Shown: positions 6,385 through 8,918 of the stretch, in pieces
Numbering within the stretch: position 1 is the first letter of the stretch
Layout: every line of letters starts with the position of its first letter
Assembly (NCBI RefSeq): GCF_937880195.1
Contig: NZ_CALFLA010000098.1
Coordinates: forward strand, 1 to 8,918
Length of the DNA: 8,918 nucleotides
Direction of reading: 5' to 3'
DNA from: an uncultured Blautia sp.
Lineage (GTDB): Bacteria; Bacillota; Clostridia; Lachnospirales; Lachnospiraceae
The notes under the pieces: model-generated
Seen by the model: only the letters and a program-made list of their open reading frames with translations
What the model was told of the DNA's origin: nothing
Database searches by the model: none
Program-made: the position numbers and the translations under genes

Positions 6385-7736
6385 AAAAGGGAAGGCTGGA
6401 AGCAGGAATTTTCATCCTGTGTCTGCAGATTATGGCGGGAAATCAGTGGAATATAAACGGAGAACAAAAAGTGTACGGTGCAGAGCTGTTTGCTGACGAA
6501 GTAAGTTCAGACATTTTTGTAGAATTGGAGCCTTCTGTGATGCCAGATCCTACAGTGATCCCAGAGGTTACTCTGATACCGGAACCGACTTCTGCTCCAG
6601 CGCCTACTGATGTGCCGGATCCTGAGATTTCACCGGAACCCGAGCTGTCTCCTTTGCCAACTCCGGGATTTTCTATGAATATTGAAAATCTGAATATTTA
6701 TCCTGAAAAAGGAAATCAGAAGGAGGAAGAGCTCTTTGGAGATGGAAACGGTATGGAAGCAGAGGCAGAAGTACAGGTATCTTCCGGCAGCGCAGGTTTT
6801 TCAGGAGCAGAGGCTTCTTCCGGGCAGAAAGAAGAACTAATACGGCAGCCAAAGATATTGCTGGAGAGCTGCAGCCTTACAGGAAAGGACATGGAAGCCG
6901 GAAGTTCTGAAGAAGTGGAATTTGTTTTGCAGAATAAAAGCAACAATCAGGGGATTTATAATCTAAAACTGGTATTTTCCACAGAAACACCGGGAATCCA
7001 GTTTGATAAAAACTCCTTTTATTTTGAAAAGATCAGTCCCGGCGGCAGGATCACTGTTTCAAATAGGATTGAGGCAGCTGTGGATGCAAAGGAGGGGACT
7101 GTTCCGGTAACTCTTTCTTTTGAATATGAGGATAAAAAAGGAACTGCGGCAGCAGGAACGGAGAAGACGGAACTTTCAGTTAAACAGAAAGTACGGGCGA
7201 ATTTGGACTGTGATAACCTTCCGGCAGAAGTATATTCCACAGATACAGTAAATATGGGGATTCGTGTGCAAAACGTAAGCAGAACCGGGATTTTTAATGC
7301 TCGTGTTACTTTGGAAGGAACAGGAATGTTTCCAAAAGAAGAGATTTTTTTGGGAAATATGGAGGCAGGAACAGAAAATACAGGAACTATGCGGATTTTT
7401 GTAGGAACCCGTACCATGGAGGCCTCAGGCAGGGATGAGGGAACGGATGAAAAAGAAATGTATGGAAATGTGACAGGGAAGATTACGCTTAGATATGAGG
7501 ATGGGGAAGGGAAGCATTATGAACAGGTGAAAGAGTATGAAACAAAGATTCAAAAGCCCAGGCTCCAGACCCTGAATATAGAAAAGCCCAAAAAGGCAAA
7601 TAACTGGTGGTATTCTGTATTTGCTGCTGCAGTCTGCGGCATGGTATGTCTGATTTTTTTGCTTATGCACAGGATTAGGAAGCAGAAAATACTTCTGGAG
7701 GAGATAAGACAGGAGGTTTCCAATGGGAAAATGTAA
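6381..7736 (+). CDS. Membrane-anchored surface protein: Pro-rich stalk, two CARDB-like domains, C-terminal TM
   Basis: This 451-aa protein starts at the ATGA overlap with the ATPase, behind GGGAGGAGG (6365-6373). Its N-terminus looks like an export signal with a short hydrophobic core (about 9-19) and a possible cleavage after KVYGA (34), which is weaker than usual. A Pro-rich segment (about 50-96) with PDPT/PEPT-type units follows, then an acidic Ser/Gly-rich linker (about 110-155). Two similar beta-rich units (about 156-266 and 271-390) each run as: hydrophobic strand, Asn-containing turn (LQNKSNNQGIYN; VQNVSRTGIFN), a strand, an I.PGG or MEAG turn, and a final FEYEDKKG or RYEDGEGK strand. 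This is the pattern of CARDB/NEW3-type (COG1361) domains. A helix at 409-428 and a basic cytoplasmic tail end the protein. Bulk of it faces outside. Co-translation with the transporter suggests an accessory or ligand-capturing partner; this is inferred. Confidence 0.75.
   Translation: MKKGRLEAGIFILCLQIMAGNQWNINGEQKVYGAELFADEVSSDIFVELEPSVMPDPTVIPEVTLIPEPTSAPAPTDVPDPEISPEPELSPLPTPGFSMNIENLNIYPEKGNQKEEELFGDGNGMEAEAEVQVSSGSAGFSGAEASSGQKEELIRQPKILLESCSLTGKDMEAGSSEEVEFVLQNKSNNQGIYNLKLVFSTETPGIQFDKNSFYFEKISPGGRITVSNRIEAAVDAKEGTVPVTLSFEYEDKKGTAAAGTEKTELSVKQKVRANLDCDNLPAEVYSTDTVNMGIRVQNVSRTGIFNARVTLEGTGMFPKEEIFLGNMEAGTENTGTMRIFVGTRTMEASGRDEGTDEKEMYGNVTGKITLRYEDGEGKHYEQVKEYETKIQKPRLQTLNIEKPKKANNWWYSVFAAAVCGMVCLIFLLMHRIRKQKILLEEIRQEVSNGKM
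6528..6668 (+). repeat. Degenerate Pro-rich repeat coding segment
   Basis: These bases encode residues 50-96 of the CARDB-like protein. Units such as PDPT, PEPT, APTD, PDPE and PEPE recur every few residues, with Pro at about one position in three. Such segments form extended stalks that hold domains away from the membrane or cross the cell wall. The DNA units are degenerate, so this is not an exact tandem repeat. Confidence 0.7.
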
Positions 7737-8445
7737 AAAAAGACATTTTTACCCAATGTTTATTTTGGGAGCAGTTTTTATAACAGGAATCCTTTACCTT
7801 TTAATCCGTCTTGCAGTTTCGTTTCTTACAGGAATGACAGGGGAATATCAGGCTGTGGTCTCTCTGGGAAATATGACATATGACCAGAGGCTTTTGAAAC
7901 AGGTGGAAAAGATACAGGGACTTGTTTCCTTTTCTCCTGTACTGGAAATTCCTGTGGAATTAAAGCTGGACGATTATACCATGAGTACAGTTCTTCTGGC
8001 TGTGGATCTGAAAGAATTTAAGATGGAAGGAAAGACCTATAGGGATATGGAAATTGGAAATATTCCAATGCTTCTGGCAGGAAAGAACACATTAAAGCAT
8101 TTAAAAGATCCTTACGGCCATACAATTTCAAAAAGGAGGCTTGCAGCCTTTTGGGAAAAGAGCAACCAAGGGCTTCAATACCATATAGCTGAGGATGGTT
8201 TGGAAAATACAGAAAGCAGCAGTCGTGAAAATACTGAAAAATCTGGATCTATTGAAACAGACTGGGCGGAGTGTCAGGCTGCCGCCTGTCTCAGCAATCC
8301 ATCGGAGGGGATTTATATAAGCTTGGAACAGGGCAGGGATCTGTTAGAAGGAACAGGGCTGGATTGCAGAAAAGTTCTTCTCACAGTAAGAGGAAAGGAG
8401 GCGTTTGAAAAAGCCCGGGCTGTTTTTGCGGACTTTTCAGAGTGA
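7723..8445 (+). CDS. Single-pass protein with MacB/FtsX-like extracytoplasmic domain
   Basis: This 240-aa protein has a basic start (GKCKKRH), one transmembrane helix (about 11-35) and an outside domain to the C-terminus. The domain opens with YQAVVSLGNMTYDQRLLKQVEKI and then GLVSFSPVLEIPVEL, a helix-then-strand pattern like the start of the MacB periplasmic core domain; later NIPMLLAGKNTLKHL resembles the place where MacB proteins read like VVLGxxLA. It ends with VLLTVRGKEAFEKARAVF, like the ferredoxin-type strand/helix near the end of that domain. (Long segments are quoted only in part.) The FtsX membrane helices that would normally follow are absent. A Ser/Glu-rich insert lies at about 160-180. 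The start follows a perfect AGGAGG (7711-7716) and overlaps the previous gene by 14 bp. The fold resemblance is by eye only and the role is unknown; it could be an accessory subunit of the ABC transporter. Confidence 0.65.
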   Translation: MGKCKKRHFYPMFILGAVFITGILYLLIRLAVSFLTGMTGEYQAVVSLGNMTYDQRLLKQVEKIQGLVSFSPVLEIPVELKLDDYTMSTVLLAVDLKEFKMEGKTYRDMEIGNIPMLLAGKNTLKHLKDPYGHTISKRRLAAFWEKSNQGLQYHIAEDGLENTESSSRENTEKSGSIETDWAECQAAACLSNPSEGIYISLEQGRDLLEGTGLDCRKVLLTVRGKEAFEKARAVFADFSE

Positions 8446-8488
8446 TAAAAAAATAAGGTGAAAAAATAAAAAAAATTCAAATTACCTC

Positions 8489-8517
8489 TTGCAAAATATA
8501 TCCGGGTGTGGTATTAT
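8489..8517 (+). promoter_or_regulatory. Promoter of the tRNA-Glu transcript
   Basis: TTGCAA (8489-8494) and TATTAT (8512-8517) are 17 bp apart, with TGG just before the -10 giving an extended -10 (TGn). Transcription should start near 8524. An overlapping TATAAT lies at 8515-8520 but would be 20 bp from the -35. No clear terminator separates it from the preceding operon. Confidence 0.75.
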
Positions 8518-8519
8518 AA

Positions 8520-8557
8520 TTTTCGCTGAGGTCGACAGTGATAGACAACAGCGAAAA
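8520..8557 (+). promoter_or_regulatory. Inverted repeat at the tRNA-Glu transcription start
   Basis: A perfect 9-bp inverted repeat TTTTCGCTG (8520-8528) / CAGCGAAAA (8549-8557) encloses 20 nt, inside which GTC/GAC can pair again. The left arm overlaps the predicted start point, so it may be either a leader hairpin of the tRNA precursor or a DNA operator. It is not a terminator: no T-run follows on either strand. Confidence 0.5.
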
Positions 8558-8561
8558 GTAA

Positions 8562-8633
8562 GGCTCCATGGTCAAGCGGTTAAGACACCGCCCTTTCACG
8601 GCGGTAACAGGGGTTCAAATCCCCTTGGAGTCA
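8562..8633 (+). tRNA. tRNA-Glu (anticodon TTC)
   Basis: The acceptor stem GGCTCCA/TGGAGTC (one G-T pair), short D stem GTC/GAC, anticodon stem CCGCC/GGCGG with loop CTTTCAC (anticodon TTC at 8595-8597), and T stem AGGGG/CCCCT with TTCAAAT all form. The discriminator is A8633 and no CCA is encoded. It is the first gene of the tRNA cluster. Confidence 0.96.
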
Positions 8634-8659
8634 TTTAAAAATACAAAATGAGATTTTCT

Positions 8660-8689
8660 TTGACTTGATTCCGACATTTGGTGTATAAT
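8660..8689 (+). promoter_or_regulatory. Promoter before tRNA-Thr
   Basis: TTGACT (8660-8665, five of six matches) and a perfect TATAAT (8684-8689) are 18 bp apart. A start near 8696 would give a leader of about 10 nt before tRNA-Thr. The Thr-Met-Asp genes can thus be expressed independently of tRNA-Glu. Confidence 0.8.
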
Positions 8690-8705
8690 TCTTTTAGCAT
8701 TACAC

Positions 8706-8778
8706 GCCGATGTGGCTCAATTGGCAGAGCAGCTGATTTGTAATCAGCAGGTTATCGGTTCGAGTCCGATCATCGGCT
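8706..8778 (+). tRNA. tRNA-Thr (anticodon TGT)
   Basis: The 7-bp acceptor stem GCCGATG/CATCGGC is perfect. The D arm is GCTC/GAGC, the anticodon stem GCTGA/TCAGC encloses TTTGTAA with anticodon TGT at 8739-8741, and the T stem ATCGG/CCGAT encloses TTCGAGT. The discriminator is T8778 and no CCA is encoded. Only four T residues separate it from tRNA-Met. Confidence 0.96.
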
Positions 8779-8782
8779 TTTT

Positions 8783-8856
8783 GGACCTTTAGCTCAGTTG
8801 GTTAGAGCAACCGGCTCATAACCGGTCGGTCCTGGGTTCGAGTCCCCGAAGGTCCA
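8783..8856 (+). tRNA. tRNA-Met (anticodon CAT), elongator type
   Basis: The acceptor stem GGACCTT/AAGGTCC is fully paired including G1-C72, which argues against an initiator tRNA. The anticodon stem ACCGG/CCGGT encloses CTCATAA with CAT at 8817-8819. The T stem CTGGG/CCCCG has a T-C mismatch at its second pair (positions 50-64). A CAT anticodon could also belong to a lysidine-modified Ile tRNA, but the overall sequence resembles clostridial elongator Met. Confidence 0.9.
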
Positions 8857-8868
8857 TTTTATATTTTT

Positions 8869-8918
8869 GGCCCAGTGGCTCAGTTGGTTAGAGCGCCGCC
8901 CTGTCACGGCGGAGGTCG
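8869..8918 (+). tRNA. tRNA-Asp (anticodon GTC), cut by the window end
   Basis: The 5' part is present: acceptor strand GGCCCAG, D arm GCTC/GAGC, and anticodon stem CCGCC/GGCGG with loop CTGTCAC giving GTC at 8903-8905. The T arm and 3' acceptor strand lie beyond the edge. It follows tRNA-Met after 12 nt and is probably in the same transcript. Confidence 0.92.

Noticed and set aside
351..8445. Complete lantibiotic biosynthesis cluster
   Set aside because: No precursor peptide, LanB/C/M, protease or dedicated exporter is visible; only the transporter and regulators are immunity-like.
8638..8658. AAAAT-GAG-ATTTT hairpin after tRNA-Glu as a terminator
   Set aside because: A five-pair A/T stem with a three-base loop is too weak to count as a terminator.

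Overview
The window reads as chromosomal DNA of a low-to-moderate GC Gram-positive anaerobe, most likely a Clostridia/Lachnospiraceae gut-type bacterium. The clues are strong AGGAGG-type ribosome binding sites, tRNA genes without an encoded CCA, OmpR-type two-component genes beside an ABC-2 transporter, a lipobox lipoprotein, and a spacer (1-114) with the AGTTTTGA-type element typical of Firmicutes rRNA operons. This placement comes from style and recall, not from a database search.

Layout. Positions 1-225 hold the tail of an rRNA/tRNA transcription unit: a spacer, tRNA-Asn (GTT) and a strong intrinsic terminator. Positions 226-350 are an AT-rich promoter region. Positions 351-8445 hold eight genes on the plus strand, packed head to tail with small gaps or overlaps: an OmpR-type response regulator, a sensor histidine kinase (GTG start), a large lipoprotein, two ABC-2-type permease subunits, an ABC ATPase, a membrane-anchored surface protein with a Pro-rich stalk and two CARDB-like domains, and a single-pass protein whose outer part resembles the MacB/FtsX extracytoplasmic domain. 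Positions 8446-8918 hold a promoter and a tRNA cluster: Glu (TTC), Thr (TGT), Met (CAT) and the 5' part of Asp (GTC), with a second promoter before Thr.

How the genes may work together. The kinase and regulator would sense an envelope signal and control the transporter genes. A 17-bp direct-repeat element occurs twice with 14 of 17 positions identical: in the promoter of the regulator gene (266-282) and in the last codons of the kinase gene, about 95 bp before the lipoprotein gene (2404-2420). Each copy is two TTACA half-sites 11 bp apart, the form OmpR/PhoP-family regulators bind, and each lies at a -35-like distance from a -10-like hexamer. This suggests autoregulation plus a separately controlled promoter for the six effector genes. 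The ATPase has Glu in place of the Q-loop Gln, a hallmark of lantibiotic-immunity (LanF) ATPases, and the two small permeases fit a LanFEG-like arrangement. No peptide precursor or biosynthesis gene is visible. My best reading is a stand-alone envelope-stress or antimicrobial-peptide export/defence module with three extra extracytoplasmic proteins (lipoprotein, CARDB stalk protein, MacB-like domain protein). That function is inferred, not shown.
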